A stretch of DNA of 64,000 nt, from the NCBI RefSeq assembly GCF_005860765.1, contig NZ_VCEI01000011.1:806001-870000 (forward strand), in the 5' to 3' direction. The translations under genes were made by a program, and so were the position numbers. Within the stretch, counting starts at the first letter, position 1; every line of letters starts with the position of its first letter. Shown here one piece after another: positions 26,135-38,261 of this stretch. This stretch comes from Dyadobacter sediminis. GTDB taxonomy: Bacteria > Bacteroidota > Bacteroidia > Cytophagales > Spirosomataceae. The notes beneath the pieces are model-generated. The model saw only the letters and a list, made by a program, of their open reading frames with translations, made no database searches and was not told where the DNA came from.

Positions 26135-26441
26135 ATCCATGCACGTTGCGACTTTGACCTTTTTTTACATTCGATTGAATTATATCATTGATTCATGCAT
26201 TGGCAGGATATCATTGCCCTGTCTCTCATTTTTCACAAATAATACACGGATTATAATAGAAAGTACGCAGTTTTTTAAGATATTGCGGCTTGTGTCGGAT
26301 CAGGAAATGGTTACTCCTGATTTCATTTAACACAAAATTAATTTATTGGATAAGTAAATCAGTAACTAAAAAAATCTTTGCATTGACATGGCCTGACTTA
26401 CATTATCTTGTCATTAACCTTTTTAATTTTATTCTTATAAT
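26135..26441. other. Promoter region of citrate synthase
   Basis: The 307 AT-rich bases contain no gene or hairpin. They probably contain the citrate synthase promoter and leader. I find only weak TTTG-N23-TATCTTG matches at about 26375-26410. Confidence 0.4.
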
Positions 26442-27728
26442 ATGTCCCAAATAGCCGAATTAACCCTTGATGGTAAAAAGTACGAGTTTCCCGTTACAGA
26501 AGGAAGTGAACACGAAAAAGCGATAGATATAGCCAAGTTACGCGACCAGACAGGGTATATAACGATTGATGCAGGTTACAAAAATACAGGCGCCACGAAA
26601 AGTGCAATCACGTTTCTGGACGGCGAAGAAGGAATACTGAATTACAGAGGTTACTCGATTGAAGATCTGGCAGAAAAATCATCGTTTCTGGAAGTCGCTT
26701 ATTTACTGATTTACGGTGAACTTCCGACCGAGAAACAATTCGCTGATTTTGAACATGAAATAAGAACGCATACGCTCGTCAACGAGGACATGCGCAAGAT
26801 TTTTGAAGGGTTCCCGGTCAATGCCCATCCGATGGGCGTGCTTTCCTCGCTTGTCAGTGCAATGAGCGCCTTTTATCCGGAAACACTGGACGACAATACG
26901 GAAGAGGTTACGCAGCTGCATATCATCAGGCTGCTTTCCAAATTGCCGACTATTGCCACGTGGTCCTACAAAAAATCGCAGGGACATCCGGTTAATTATC
27001 CGCAGAATGATCTGGATTACTGTTCCAACTTCCTGAACATGATGTTTTCCTTGCCGGTTGCCAAGTATAATGTGGACCCTGTAGTTTCAGCTGCTCTGAA
27101 CAAATTGCTGATCCTGCATGCGGACCATGAGCAAAACTGCTCTACTTCCACCGTAAGGCTGGTCGGTTCTTCTCAGGCGAACATCTATTCTTCCATTTCT
27201 TCGGGCATCAGCGCGCTGTGGGGCCCGCTTCACGGTGGTGCAAACCAGGAAGTAATCGAAATGCTGGAAGCCATCAAGAACGACGGCGGCGATACGCAGA
27301 AGTACATCAATATGGCCAAGGACAAAAGCAGCGGATTCCGTCTGTTCGGCTTCGGGCACCGTGTTTACAAGAATTTTGATCCGCGTGCACGTATTATCAA
27401 AAAGGCGGCAGATGATGTACTGAACAAACTGGGCATTAACGATCCGATTCTGGAAATTGCCCAGAAACTGGAAAAGGCAGCGCTGGAAGATGAATATTTC
27501 GTTTCCCGCAAGCTGTACCCGAACGTTGACTTCTATTCCGGAATCATTTACCGCGCATTGGGCATACCAACCAATATGTTTACTGTAATGTTTGCAATCG
27601 GCCGTTTGCCGGGCTGGATCGCGCAATGGAAAGAAATGCGTACAAACAAGGAGCCGATTGGCCGGCCGCGCCAGATTTACGTCGGTGCTCCGAAAAGAGA
27701 ATTCGTACCGATCAGCGAACGAGGATGA
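26442..27728 (+). CDS. gltA: Citrate synthase
   Basis: The 428-residue enzyme condenses oxaloacetate and acetyl-CoA to citrate in the TCA cycle. The conserved motifs are in order: GPLHGGANQEV (catalytic His), GFGHRVYK (oxaloacetate-binding His) and PNVDFYSGI (catalytic Asp). Length fits the type II (hexameric) group. It has a strong bidirectional terminator downstream and is monocistronic. Confidence 0.95.
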   Translation: MSQIAELTLDGKKYEFPVTEGSEHEKAIDIAKLRDQTGYITIDAGYKNTGATKSAITFLDGEEGILNYRGYSIEDLAEKSSFLEVAYLLIYGELPTEKQFADFEHEIRTHTLVNEDMRKIFEGFPVNAHPMGVLSSLVSAMSAFYPETLDDNTEEVTQLHIIRLLSKLPTIATWSYKKSQGHPVNYPQNDLDYCSNFLNMMFSLPVAKYNVDPVVSAALNKLLILHADHEQNCSTSTVRLVGSSQANIYSSISSGISALWGPLHGGANQEVIEMLEAIKNDGGDTQKYINMAKDKSSGFRLFGFGHRVYKNFDPRARIIKKAADDVLNKLGINDPILEIAQKLEKAALEDEYFVSRKLYPNVDFYSGIIYRALGIPTNMFTVMFAIGRLPGWIAQWKEMRTNKEPIGRPRQIYVGAPKREFVPISERG

Positions 27729-27744
27729 TTTTATAAATACATGA

Positions 27745-27782
27745 AAAGCAAATGCCCGGACCAAAACCCGGGCATTTGCTTT
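27745..27782. terminator. Bidirectional terminator
   Basis: A 15-bp stem (AAAGCAAATGCCCGG and its complement) encloses an 8-nt loop, with short A and T flanks. It separates gltA from the convergent pdxH. Confidence 0.85.
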
Positions 27783-27798
27783 ATGACAGAAATAATGA

Positions 27799-28440
27799 TC
27801 AGGGCGAAAGGCGTTCAATCAGCCACGAACCTTCCTCCGATCTGACGTAACTCAGCCTGTCGTGCAAACGGCTGGGCCTACCCTGCCAGAATTCGATATA
27901 ATCCGGAATAACGCGGTAACCGCCCCAATGCGGCGGCCTCGGCACTTCCCTGCCGTTAAATTCCTGTTCGATCTCCTTGGTCCGGTTTTCTAGAAAAGCG
28001 CGGTTCTCAATCACTTCACTTTGATACGACGTCCATGCACCGATCTGGCTGCCGCGCGGACGAACTGCAAAATATTCACTGGATTCCTGATCGGACGTTT
28101 TTTCAGCTTTTCCTTCAATCCGGACCTGCCTTTCAAATTCTTTCCAGAAAAAGGTAAGGGCAACCTGCGGTTCAGAGGCTATTTCCCTGCCTTTTTTGCT
28201 GTTGTAATTTGTAAAGAATGTAAAACCCTCCGTATCCAGATCTTTTAACAGTACAATTCTTGCCGACGGTCGGCCGTTAAATACAGTACTCAGCGTCATG
28301 GCGTTTGGCTCTGTAATGCCTGCATTAAGCGCTTCACCAAACCACAATCTGAACTGATTGAGCGGATTAGGCTCCAAATCACTCTCAAGTAATCCTTTTA
28401 AATTGTAATCATGACGAATTTTGGCAATTTTATGATCCAT
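27799..28440 (-). CDS. pdxH: Pyridoxamine 5'-phosphate oxidase
   Basis: The 213-residue FMN enzyme oxidises pyridoxine/pyridoxamine phosphate to pyridoxal phosphate. Landmarks: [27 protein letters not shown] (FMN and substrate binding), [21 protein letters not shown], and the C-terminal [13 protein letters not shown] with the conserved Arg and His. Length is standard. Divergent from the DUF349 gene with a 104-base gap. Confidence 0.96.
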   Translation of the reverse strand: MDHKIAKIRHDYNLKGLLESDLEPNPLNQFRLWFGEALNAGITEPNAMTLSTVFNGRPSARIVLLKDLDTEGFTFFTNYNSKKGREIASEPQVALTFFWKEFERQVRIEGKAEKTSDQESSEYFAVRPRGSQIGAWTSYQSEVIENRAFLENRTKEIEQEFNGREVPRPPHWGGYRVIPDYIEFWQGRPSRLHDRLSYVRSEEGSWLIERLSP

Positions 28441-28468
28441 GGATGGAATATGTTCAATGTTAAGAAAC

Positions 28469-28506
28469 CAAAAGTAGCCATTTCAGAGGAAAGATTATTA
28501 GATTTG
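28469..28506. promoter_or_regulatory. Divergent -7 elements for pdxH and the DUF349 gene
   Basis: A minus-strand TACTTTTG at 28469-28476 lies 29 bases upstream of pdxH. A plus-strand TAGATTTG at 28499-28506 lies 39 bases upstream of the DUF349 gene. Both match the TAnnTTTG -7 element. Good -33 elements are not visible, so support is moderate. Confidence 0.45.
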
Positions 28507-28544
28507 TAATCCATAAGATACGTACAGACGAAACCAGAAATACG

Positions 28545-30449
28545 ATGGCACAAGAACAACAAGAAGGGGTCAATAGCGAAGAGCAGGAAGACCTGACACC
28601 AAAAACGATTGACACCCTTGAAATTGATCTTAACAACGAGTTGACCGAAGAACATGAGGAAGAGGTGCCGGACGTTGATTATAGTCAGCTGTCTAAGGAG
28701 CAGCTGGTGAATTTACTTGAAAATGAACTGGCATCCATTAACGGTGAAGGTTCAAAACCAGCTCAGTTAAAAAAATCGGAAGCAGTGGTGCGAAACATAC
28801 GCCCTGTTCTTGATCAGATCAAACAGAAAGACAGAGAAGCTGCATTGAGCGCATTCATTGCCGATAATGGCGGTGAAGAAGGCTTTGAATATAAGTATGA
28901 TGCAGAAACACAAAAAATAGATTCGCTCAGCCGTGAAATAAGAGGCCTTAAAAACGCTTATTACCAAGGGCAGGAACGGGAAAAAGAGAAGAATTTCAAT
29001 GTCAAAACCTCGTTGCTGCAAAGGCTCCGCACCTTGCTCGAAGATGAAGGCAACCGCGAAACAGATGCTTCGGGGCTTAAATCCAGCTGGGAAGAGTTCA
29101 AGAAAATTCAGGATGAATGGAAGCAGGCCGGCAATATCGCTTCGCCGCATAACGGAACGCTCTGGGCTACATACAACGCGCTCATCGACCGATATTTCAG
29201 CAACAGGAACATTTACTTTGAATTAAAGGAGCTTGACAGACGCCGCAATGCGGAACTGAAGGCAGAACTTTGCGAGAAAGTGGAAGAACTTGGAAAATCA
29301 CTGGAAAACCGTCCGATGACCAAGGAAATCCTGGCCGAAGCCAATCACATTTTCGAAGATTACAAGCATTTGGGGCCAGCTCCGAAAGAAGATCAGGAAA
29401 AACTTTGGCAACGGTTTAAAGAAGCCATGGATGTACTTTACAACGCACAACGCGGACAGTTTGCGGAGCAGAAGAAATCCATGCAGGAAAATTATGATCA
29501 GAAGCTGAAAATATATGAAGCCATTGAACCTTTTACGACTTACAATTCAGGAAGTATAAAGGAATGGAATGCCAAAACAAAGGAAATTATGGCATTTCAG
29601 GATCAGTGGGTTGCTTTGAAAGGCATCATGCCTCGTGAGGAAGGAAAGGAACTCAGCAAAAAATTCTGGGCGGCATTAAAGACTTTCTTTAACAACAAAG
29701 GTGAATTTTTCCGTCAGCTGGAATCTAAGCGCGAACAAAACCTGGAACTGAAAAACCAGCTTTGCGAAGAAGCAGAAGCCATCCTCGAAAGCGGTGACGA
29801 CAGCCCGGGTTCCACTCAGAAAATCATTGAACTGCAAAAGAAATGGAAAGGCATCGGCCAGGTTCCTGAAAAGTTCAAAGACACCATTTACGATCGCTTT
29901 AAAAAAGCGTGCGACGCATTTTTCAATCAGAAACGTGCGAAGAACAAGGAAGTTGAAGATGAATTTGAAAACAACCTGAAACGTAAAATCGATCTGATCG
30001 AAAGAATTGAGGCAGCAGCTAAAAGCAAGGACGAATCGTCCCTTAATCTGCTGAGTGCGTTCAAGAGTGAATGGAATTCCATTGGGTTCGTTCCGAAGAA
30101 AGATATGCAGTCGATTCAGAAACGTTACATTGCGGCCATCAATACGTATGTAAGTGCAATCGGACAGTTATCCTCCAAGGAAAAAGAACAGGCTGTGCTT
30201 GAAAGTGAAGTGGAGCTGGTCAGGGATGGAGATAACAGCAGAGGGCTTTACCGGAAGGAAAGTGACTTTAAACGCAAGATTACGCAACTGGAAAATGACA
30301 TTGCATTGTGGCAGAACAACATTGAATTTTTTGCCAAGTCCAAAACTTCTGACCGCCTTAAGGCAGAATTTGAGCGTAAGATCAATAATGCTTTAAATCA
30401 GCTGGAAGATTTGAAACACCAACTGTCTATTATTCAGGAGGCTATCTGA
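28545..30449 (+). CDS. DUF349 domain-containing protein
   Basis: The 634-residue protein is acidic at the N-terminus (about residues 1-60, Glu/Asp rich) and then consists of several DUF349 repeats, each a helical pair containing a W..........WK motif (e.g. KIQDEWKQAG, FQDQWVALKG, LQKKWKGIGQVPEKFKD). Strong coiled-coil character throughout. The protein is cytoplasmic and conserved across Bacteroidota, with unknown function. No domain other than the repeats is seen. Confidence 0.88.
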   Translation: MAQEQQEGVNSEEQEDLTPKTIDTLEIDLNNELTEEHEEEVPDVDYSQLSKEQLVNLLENELASINGEGSKPAQLKKSEAVVRNIRPVLDQIKQKDREAALSAFIADNGGEEGFEYKYDAETQKIDSLSREIRGLKNAYYQGQEREKEKNFNVKTSLLQRLRTLLEDEGNRETDASGLKSSWEEFKKIQDEWKQAGNIASPHNGTLWATYNALIDRYFSNRNIYFELKELDRRRNAELKAELCEKVEELGKSLENRPMTKEILAEANHIFEDYKHLGPAPKEDQEKLWQRFKEAMDVLYNAQRGQFAEQKKSMQENYDQKLKIYEAIEPFTTYNSGSIKEWNAKTKEIMAFQDQWVALKGIMPREEGKELSKKFWAALKTFFNNKGEFFRQLESKREQNLELKNQLCEEAEAILESGDDSPGSTQKIIELQKKWKGIGQVPEKFKDTIYDRFKKACDAFFNQKRAKNKEVEDEFENNLKRKIDLIERIEAAAKSKDESSLNLLSAFKSEWNSIGFVPKKDMQSIQKRYIAAINTYVSAIGQLSSKEKEQAVLESEVELVRDGDNSRGLYRKESDFKRKITQLENDIALWQNNIEFFAKSKTSDRLKAEFERKINNALNQLEDLKHQLSIIQEAI

Positions 30450-30485
30450 AATGTAAAAAAAAGTTTAAAAATATTACCTGAAAGG

Positions 30486-30517
30486 TTTGCAGGGAATACT
30501 CTTTAATACTAGTTTTG
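30486..30517 (+). promoter_or_regulatory. Promoter of tRNA-Thr
   Basis: TTTG at 30486-30489 and a perfect -7 element TAGTTTTG at 30510-30517 are separated by 20 bases, matching the Bacteroidota consensus. Transcription would begin around 30524, about 33 bases before the tRNA. Confidence 0.7.
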
Positions 30518-30556
30518 CACCATGATAACGGATTAAGAAACGGTATCAAAAAAGAG

Positions 30557-30629
<73 letters not shown>

Positions 30630-30654
30630 CTTGAAAATGCGGTTCGCCGCTCCG

Positions 30655-30688
30655 AAAGCACTTAGCATTTATTTGCTAAGTGCTTTTT
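30655..30688 (+). terminator. Terminator after tRNA-Thr
   Basis: A 13-bp stem (AAAGCACTTAGCA and its complement) is followed by a T-run, 26 bases after the tRNA. Confidence 0.88.
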
Positions 30689-30843
30689 GTTTTTACTGCC
30701 AATGTTGCAATGTACTTTGGGGACCAGTCCGAAAAGTTGAGGACTAACAAAAAAGTAGCTTTTTGCGAAGAATCAATTTTTAAGTCTTTTGCAAGAGCTT
30801 TACTTATCTCCAGTCCATTTTCTATTTGTAATAAGTAATTGTA

Positions 30844-31992
30844 CTACTTAGGAAGTAATTGACCTAACTTTTCTTTCAAAGATTCCGGTTTTAAATCTAT
30901 TGCTATGATAACTCCATCCGGCCCGATCAGATAATTCTTGGGAATAAATTGAACATTGTATAATGTTGATGCTTCATTTGACCAACCCTGCAAATCGGAA
31001 AGCTGTGTCCAAGTTAATCCGTCTTTAACTATGGCTTTTAACCAGGCGTCTCTGGTCTTTAACTGATCAAGGGAAACACCTATGATGGTAAAATTTTGAT
31101 TGCTAAATTCATTGAAGGTCTTGACCAAAGCCGGATGCTCTGCACGGCAAGGTCCGCACCAGCTTGCCCAGAAATCAAGAAACACGTATTTACCCCGAAA
31201 GTCGGTTAAGGATACAAGTTTCCCGGTGGTGTCTTTTTGGGTGAAATTCGGAGCGAGAGTTCCTATACTGGTTTGAGAAAGTTTACTCAGCACCTTTTGG
31301 TATTCTTTACCCGAAGGACTATTTCGGACCGACTCAGTTAAACTCTCAAATAAAGTTGTGAGTTCTTTGAAATCAGGCGTAAACCCGCCACTTGACTGAA
31401 TTGCTTCAATGCTGACCAGGCTGTTTGGCATTCGGGTAATAAAATCCTGATATATCTTTTTTCTTTCTGACCTTGCCCATTCTTTTTTTTGTTCCCAACT
31501 TTCTTCAAACACCTTTTTATCTGCATTTTCCGGTAAAGCTCTCAAGGCTTTACTGTAATCTGTGTAAATTTCCGTACGTTTCTTATTAACCGGAGCAAGC
31601 ATCTTTTGCAACTTAGCAAAATCCTTGTTCAACGGCCCTGCAGTAACAACTGCATTGGCTAGTGAATCAGAACTCTGAATCAGGATCGTACCAGACTCTA
31701 TAAAAAGCTCAAGGTCATTATAATCTGGCATGGTATATAAAATGGCTTTTCCAGGAAATTTTATATTACCACGGAATTCAAATTCGCCGTTTTTAACTTC
31801 TGCCGAATCTTTTACCCCACTTACATTAGCAGGATCAGGATACCAAAGCATCACTTTACTCTGTTTTTTCTGTGGATTTATCTTAGCCTTAATAATAAAT
31901 GGATAGCCTTGTGCCAGGACTAATGTGGGCAGTATAGCAGCAATAAACAAGTTCGCCAATAAGATGAGACATTTCAAATGAAGATATTTCAT
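30844..31992 (-). CDS. TlpA-like thiol-disulfide oxidoreductase with DUF4369
   Basis: The 382-residue protein has a signal peptide (ending LVLAQ), an N-terminal DUF4369 domain (about residues 30-130), a helical linker and a C-terminal thioredoxin fold with FLDFWASWCGPCRAEHP (active-site CGPC), the cis-proline region PKNYLIGPDG, and a TlpA-like insert. Bacteroidota have many of these surface or periplasmic proteins; they probably act in cytochrome c maturation or oxidative protein quality control. No partner gene is adjacent. Confidence 0.88.
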   Translation of the reverse strand: MKYLHLKCLILLANLFIAAILPTLVLAQGYPFIIKAKINPQKKQSKVMLWYPDPANVSGVKDSAEVKNGEFEFRGNIKFPGKAILYTMPDYNDLELFIESGTILIQSSDSLANAVVTAGPLNKDFAKLQKMLAPVNKKRTEIYTDYSKALRALPENADKKVFEESWEQKKEWARSERKKIYQDFITRMPNSLVSIEAIQSSGGFTPDFKELTTLFESLTESVRNSPSGKEYQKVLSKLSQTSIGTLAPNFTQKDTTGKLVSLTDFRGKYVFLDFWASWCGPCRAEHPALVKTFNEFSNQNFTIIGVSLDQLKTRDAWLKAIVKDGLTWTQLSDLQGWSNEASTLYNVQFIPKNYLIGPDGVIIAIDLKPESLKEKLGQLLPK

Positions 31993-32340
31993 AGCTCGGG
32001 TAAGGTGAGAAATATAATTTTATAAACTAGTGAATTTATTTGTACTAAACAAATAATTAATAAAATTATATGATGCAGCCATGTTTCTAGCATTCATTGT
32101 AACGCCTTATATGACATTACTTTACATGCATATTCTCGAAATACTCCTGCTTTCTTCTTAGAGGTATGTAAATATTGGATAATCTAAAAGGCTTAAAACC
32201 CGAATCTGTGATCTTTCCGTTATGTTAAGTACTCTCAAAAAATCATCGGCTTTGTTGACGCTGAAATTCCATCTTTTAGATAATGGAGATAAAAGTTTCT
32301 TGATGTTACAAAAGCATTGAAATGCTCGTCAATACGCCCT
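31993..32340. other. No gene seen
   Basis: About 350 AT-rich bases between two minus-strand genes. I see no RNA, terminator or repeat. Confidence 0.4.
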
Positions 32341-32982
32341 CTAATTAGCAAACCGGTATTTTAAAGCAACAATGCCTTGAAAATATCCGATAAACGGATC
32401 TGATTGAGCAGAACCTGCACCAGGCTGGTAATTACGTTCTCTTCTTCCAAGATAATTGTTTTCCCGAATAACAAACGACTTCTGGACACCCCAATCCAGT
32501 ACAAGTAATCTGGATATGGTATGCTGAAATCCGATGATGGCAGCAGGAAATAGAACCGTTCCCTTTTTTAAGACAGGCATATAGGTTTCCAAAAACCCCG
32601 AATCTGCTGACAGCTCCTGCTGCAAAGCTGTTTGCCGATACTGTGACAAGACGAGAAAGGCCCCTATGAAGAGTTGGTTTTTTTTCTGCTTACCCGAGAT
32701 CGATGCCGGATAGAGCCTTGCTCCTGCTTTTAGAAAAGTTCCGGATGTTCTTCTCTGACTAATGCCGTCATATACTTTATAATTTACCAAACCAGTATGA
32801 CCCGTTTTAAAAGTATGTCCGAAATTAAGGTCCAGTGAATATCCTGAATGACGTCTAAATTCTGAACTGATCTCGGCAGACCTGGCTATGAAAGGAGGAA
32901 TGTTAATTCCAACGCTCGTTTTCCATTGTGCATGACTTATTGCCGAGGTCAACAAGAACATTGATAAAAAGAAAAGTTTCAT
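32341..32982 (-). CDS. Secreted barrel-like protein, unrecognised
   Basis: The 213-residue protein has a signal peptide (cleavage near SHAQ, residue 19) and alternating amphipathic strands. The C-terminal end (IVALKYRFAN) resembles the closing strand of a small outer-membrane barrel. No family signature is visible. It may be an outer-membrane protein; the function is unknown. Confidence 0.55.
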   Translation of the reverse strand: MKLFFLSMFLLTSAISHAQWKTSVGINIPPFIARSAEISSEFRRHSGYSLDLNFGHTFKTGHTGLVNYKVYDGISQRRTSGTFLKAGARLYPASISGKQKKNQLFIGAFLVLSQYRQTALQQELSADSGFLETYMPVLKKGTVLFPAAIIGFQHTISRLLVLDWGVQKSFVIRENNYLGRRERNYQPGAGSAQSDPFIGYFQGIVALKYRFAN

Positions 32983-33676
32983 GGCAGAAATTTTTTCATA
33001 ACGACACCAATGAATTCAGTTTAGTTGCCTTTGCATTGAATTACAAAAGATTTTAAAAAGGTTATCAACTGTAAGGGCTGCAAGTAGCCTTGAAAAAAAT
33101 CTTAAAACCCATAATTGACGATTAAAATAATTAACCCTTCTATTCTCCAGAAAAGACCAATTAAACTCAGAATTGGATTTGTAACTTGATAAACTACAAT
33201 TAGCCTAACATATCGCAATTACTTTTCAGCTTTACAGAATCTGCTTTAAATGATCAGAATTTTTAATTATTTTATCATACAGGGAAAATTTTCATAGTAG
33301 CATTTGTATATACTTTCACAAGCTTGTGAACCGGTCCAATCCTTGAAAAGTAGGAAGTAATCAAGATCAAAGCGCTCAATTTCTCGAAAAAAGTTATTCA
33401 TACTACTGTACCTGGCAAATCCAATGAGTTATCGGCAGATTTCTTTGCTGGCAGTTAGCTTTTGAATCGTCTCAGGTTAAAGAGCATTTATGACGAATAC
33501 AATACCGTGGCTACTTGCTTGCATTTAAGATCATGCATGAAGACAACCGATTGACAAAAAATGAGATCAAACAACTGGTTTAAGACTCTATTGAAAGCAT
33601 AAATTTTCTATACTGAATCAACTCAGACTAAATGTCTGCCAATGTGTTTTTCTGCCCATGTTTTTTTGCAATAAAC
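32983..33676. other. AT-rich gap with a palindrome and a decayed fragment
   Basis: About 690 bases hold no intact gene. It contains a 16-bp perfect palindrome TTCACAAGCTTGTGAA at 33315-33330. On the plus strand 33497-33616 reads IQYRGYLLAFKIMHEDNRL then TKNEIKQLV, a stop codon, then DSIESINF in the same frame, which looks like the C-terminal part of a decayed gene. The family is not recognised. Confidence 0.35.
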
Positions 33677-35931
<2,255 letters not shown>

Positions 35932-36038
35932 AACAGGTGGTCGTTGAATTTTATATAAAAAAATTTCTGAGCAAAATGACTGGATCGTGTCGTAATTGAA
36001 CCTTCAACCAATACAGCATTTGAATGAACTGTCTCGCG

Positions 36039-38258
36039 CTACATGGCTTCAATCTCGATCACCACACTGGTTCTCCGCGCATTTACAACCGGATTAAACC
36101 CGGCTGTCATCAGATATTCTCCTGAGTATGTCTGGTCTTCTTTAATCGCGGATTTGGTGTCGGGATAGAGGTTCAATTCTTTCACTTTGTAATTTTTGGA
36201 AGGGTCCAGACCTTGCAGGCGGATCGGTGTATCGGAGCCGTCACCGTTTCTGTTTCCTACGAGGTAAGAGAACAGGATCGCTTTGGATTTGTTTTTTGCA
36301 GCAAACATCAGCGCGGCGTAATCATTTTTCTTTGGGTCCACCAACCGGAAAAGGTCACCCTGGAAAATAATGTCTTTCACAGCATTATAGGTAGAAACGG
36401 CTTGCTGGCTGAATTTAAAATCCTTTTCATTCAAATGTCCCACCACAATGTCATAACCCAAACGCCCCATCATAGCTACGTCCGTACGGAATTTTAAGGG
36501 CTGTTTTCCCCAATCCGTTACGTGCGCACTCTGCGTAATGGCCGGAAAGAAATAGGAATATTCCCACTGCATAAACACCCTTTCCAACGGATCGGTATTA
36601 TCGCTGGGCCAGAATTCTGTGAAATATTTAAGTGCTTCATAGTCTGCACGACCGCCGCCGCCGGAGCAAAGCATCATCGGAACTTTGGGATATTTGGCCC
36701 GCAGCTTTTCCAAAACTTTATACAACCCTTTTACATAATCCACATAGAGCCGGGATTGCATTTGTTTGGTTTTTTCGAGATAAGGGGAATAGGCGTTAAA
36801 AGTGACTGCATTGCAATCCCATTTGATATAGGCGATATCCGGATTTTCCGTAAAAAGTTTGTCCAGAATCCCGTAAACAAAATCTTGCACTTCGGGATTA
36901 GATAAATCCAGCGGAAGCTGATTCCGCATGTAATGTTCGGGGCGTTGCGGCTGTTTGATCACCCAATTCGGATGTTTCTCGTACAATTCGCTCTTCGGGT
37001 TAACCATTTCCGGCTCTACCCAAATCCCGAATTTGATGCCTGTCTTTTGTGCTTCTTTGACCAGATAACCAATTCCGTTCGGCAATTTTTTTACGTTTTC
37101 CTGCCAGTCTCCCAAACCGGCGCCGTCGCTGTTGCGCGGATATTTATTGGCAAACCAGCCGTCATCAAGCAGGAACAGATCGACCCCTAATTTTTTACCA
37201 TCTTTGAAAAGCTCAGCAAGCTTGTCCTGGTTGAAATCAAAATAAGTGGCTTCCCAGTTGTTCAAAAGCGTCATTCTTGTGCCTTCCCCATCCAGGATCC
37301 TGTATTTTCTGGCCCAGTTGTGCAGGTTGCGGCTGGCATCTCCTTTTCCATTTTCTGAAAAAGTGTAGATAAAAGAAGGCGTTTTGAATTCCTGCTTTGC
37401 AGCAAGCGGATATTCCGACGCAAAAGGATTGATCCCGGCAATCAGACGTAAATTATGGTAAGAATCGACTTCAAATTCCATCTTGAAATTGCCCGACCAC
37501 GCCAATGTTCCCAACAGCACTTTGCCTTCGGTTTCCGTTGCCGGTTTGTCGAAAGACAGCGAAAAACTGGGTGGCTGAAAAAGATTGGCGCGCGTTCCCA
37601 GTTTGGAATCCAGAACGCGGATCCCGGCGGTCAGCAATTCTTCTTCCGGGTTCATTTCTTTTGCCCAGGTTCCATTGTAATGTGTTAAGTAATAATCCTT
37701 TGCAATGAAATACAGATTGGCCGACGCATATTTTTCAAGCGTAACCGGTTTCTTCTCATCACTCCGGATCACACTCCATTGCTCCACCACATTCTCCTGA
37801 ATGTATGTTTTGTAAAAAAGGGTTACCTCCACAGCATAAACAGGATCTTTCAAAACAATGCTGGTAACAGCCACATTATCATTCTCTTTCGCCGTTTTAT
37901 GGCTCACATACACCAGATCCAGTGACTTATTGCCATCGCCATGCGTCAGCTGCAAAGCCGGTTCGGACACGCTCCAAGTTCCGGCTGGCGTGTAGGCGGA
38001 GTTATAAATCCCCGCATTGCCATCGTGTTGACGGCTTTGCGATGGAATGAGATTGTATTCGGTTGCCTGGCTTAATTTCTTTCCGAAATAGATGATGCCG
38101 AGATGATTTTCTTTGTCCGTTTGCAGCACCAAAGCATTTTGCCTGGTTTCTATCGGGATAATAACAGGCGCATTTTGCGCAATGGAAGCTGCTCCGCCAA
38201 GGATCAGAAAGATGGAATAGATAAATTTTTTGTACACTACTAAATGATTTTTATGCAT
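36039..38258 (-). CDS. GH36 alpha-galactosidase
   Basis: The 739-residue enzyme has a signal peptide (ending SIAQ) and the three-part structure of GH36: N-terminal beta-sandwich, (beta/alpha)8 barrel and C-terminal sheet. The catalytic nucleophile is Asp481 (YIKWDCN) and the acid/base Asp553 (PSDNTDP), with supporting motifs FLLDDGWF, GIWVEPEMV and CSGGGGR. It removes alpha-1,6-galactosyl groups from raffinose-family sugars or galactomannan. Four bases separate it from the upstream dehydrogenase gene, so they are co-transcribed. Confidence 0.95.
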   Translation of the reverse strand: MHKNHLVVYKKFIYSIFLILGGAASIAQNAPVIIPIETRQNALVLQTDKENHLGIIYFGKKLSQATEYNLIPSQSRQHDGNAGIYNSAYTPAGTWSVSEPALQLTHGDGNKSLDLVYVSHKTAKENDNVAVTSIVLKDPVYAVEVTLFYKTYIQENVVEQWSVIRSDEKKPVTLEKYASANLYFIAKDYYLTHYNGTWAKEMNPEEELLTAGIRVLDSKLGTRANLFQPPSFSLSFDKPATETEGKVLLGTLAWSGNFKMEFEVDSYHNLRLIAGINPFASEYPLAAKQEFKTPSFIYTFSENGKGDASRNLHNWARKYRILDGEGTRMTLLNNWEATYFDFNQDKLAELFKDGKKLGVDLFLLDDGWFANKYPRNSDGAGLGDWQENVKKLPNGIGYLVKEAQKTGIKFGIWVEPEMVNPKSELYEKHPNWVIKQPQRPEHYMRNQLPLDLSNPEVQDFVYGILDKLFTENPDIAYIKWDCNAVTFNAYSPYLEKTKQMQSRLYVDYVKGLYKVLEKLRAKYPKVPMMLCSGGGGRADYEALKYFTEFWPSDNTDPLERVFMQWEYSYFFPAITQSAHVTDWGKQPLKFRTDVAMMGRLGYDIVVGHLNEKDFKFSQQAVSTYNAVKDIIFQGDLFRLVDPKKNDYAALMFAAKNKSKAILFSYLVGNRNGDGSDTPIRLQGLDPSKNYKVKELNLYPDTKSAIKEDQTYSGEYLMTAGFNPVVNARRTSVVIEIEAM

Positions 38259-38261
38259 TGA

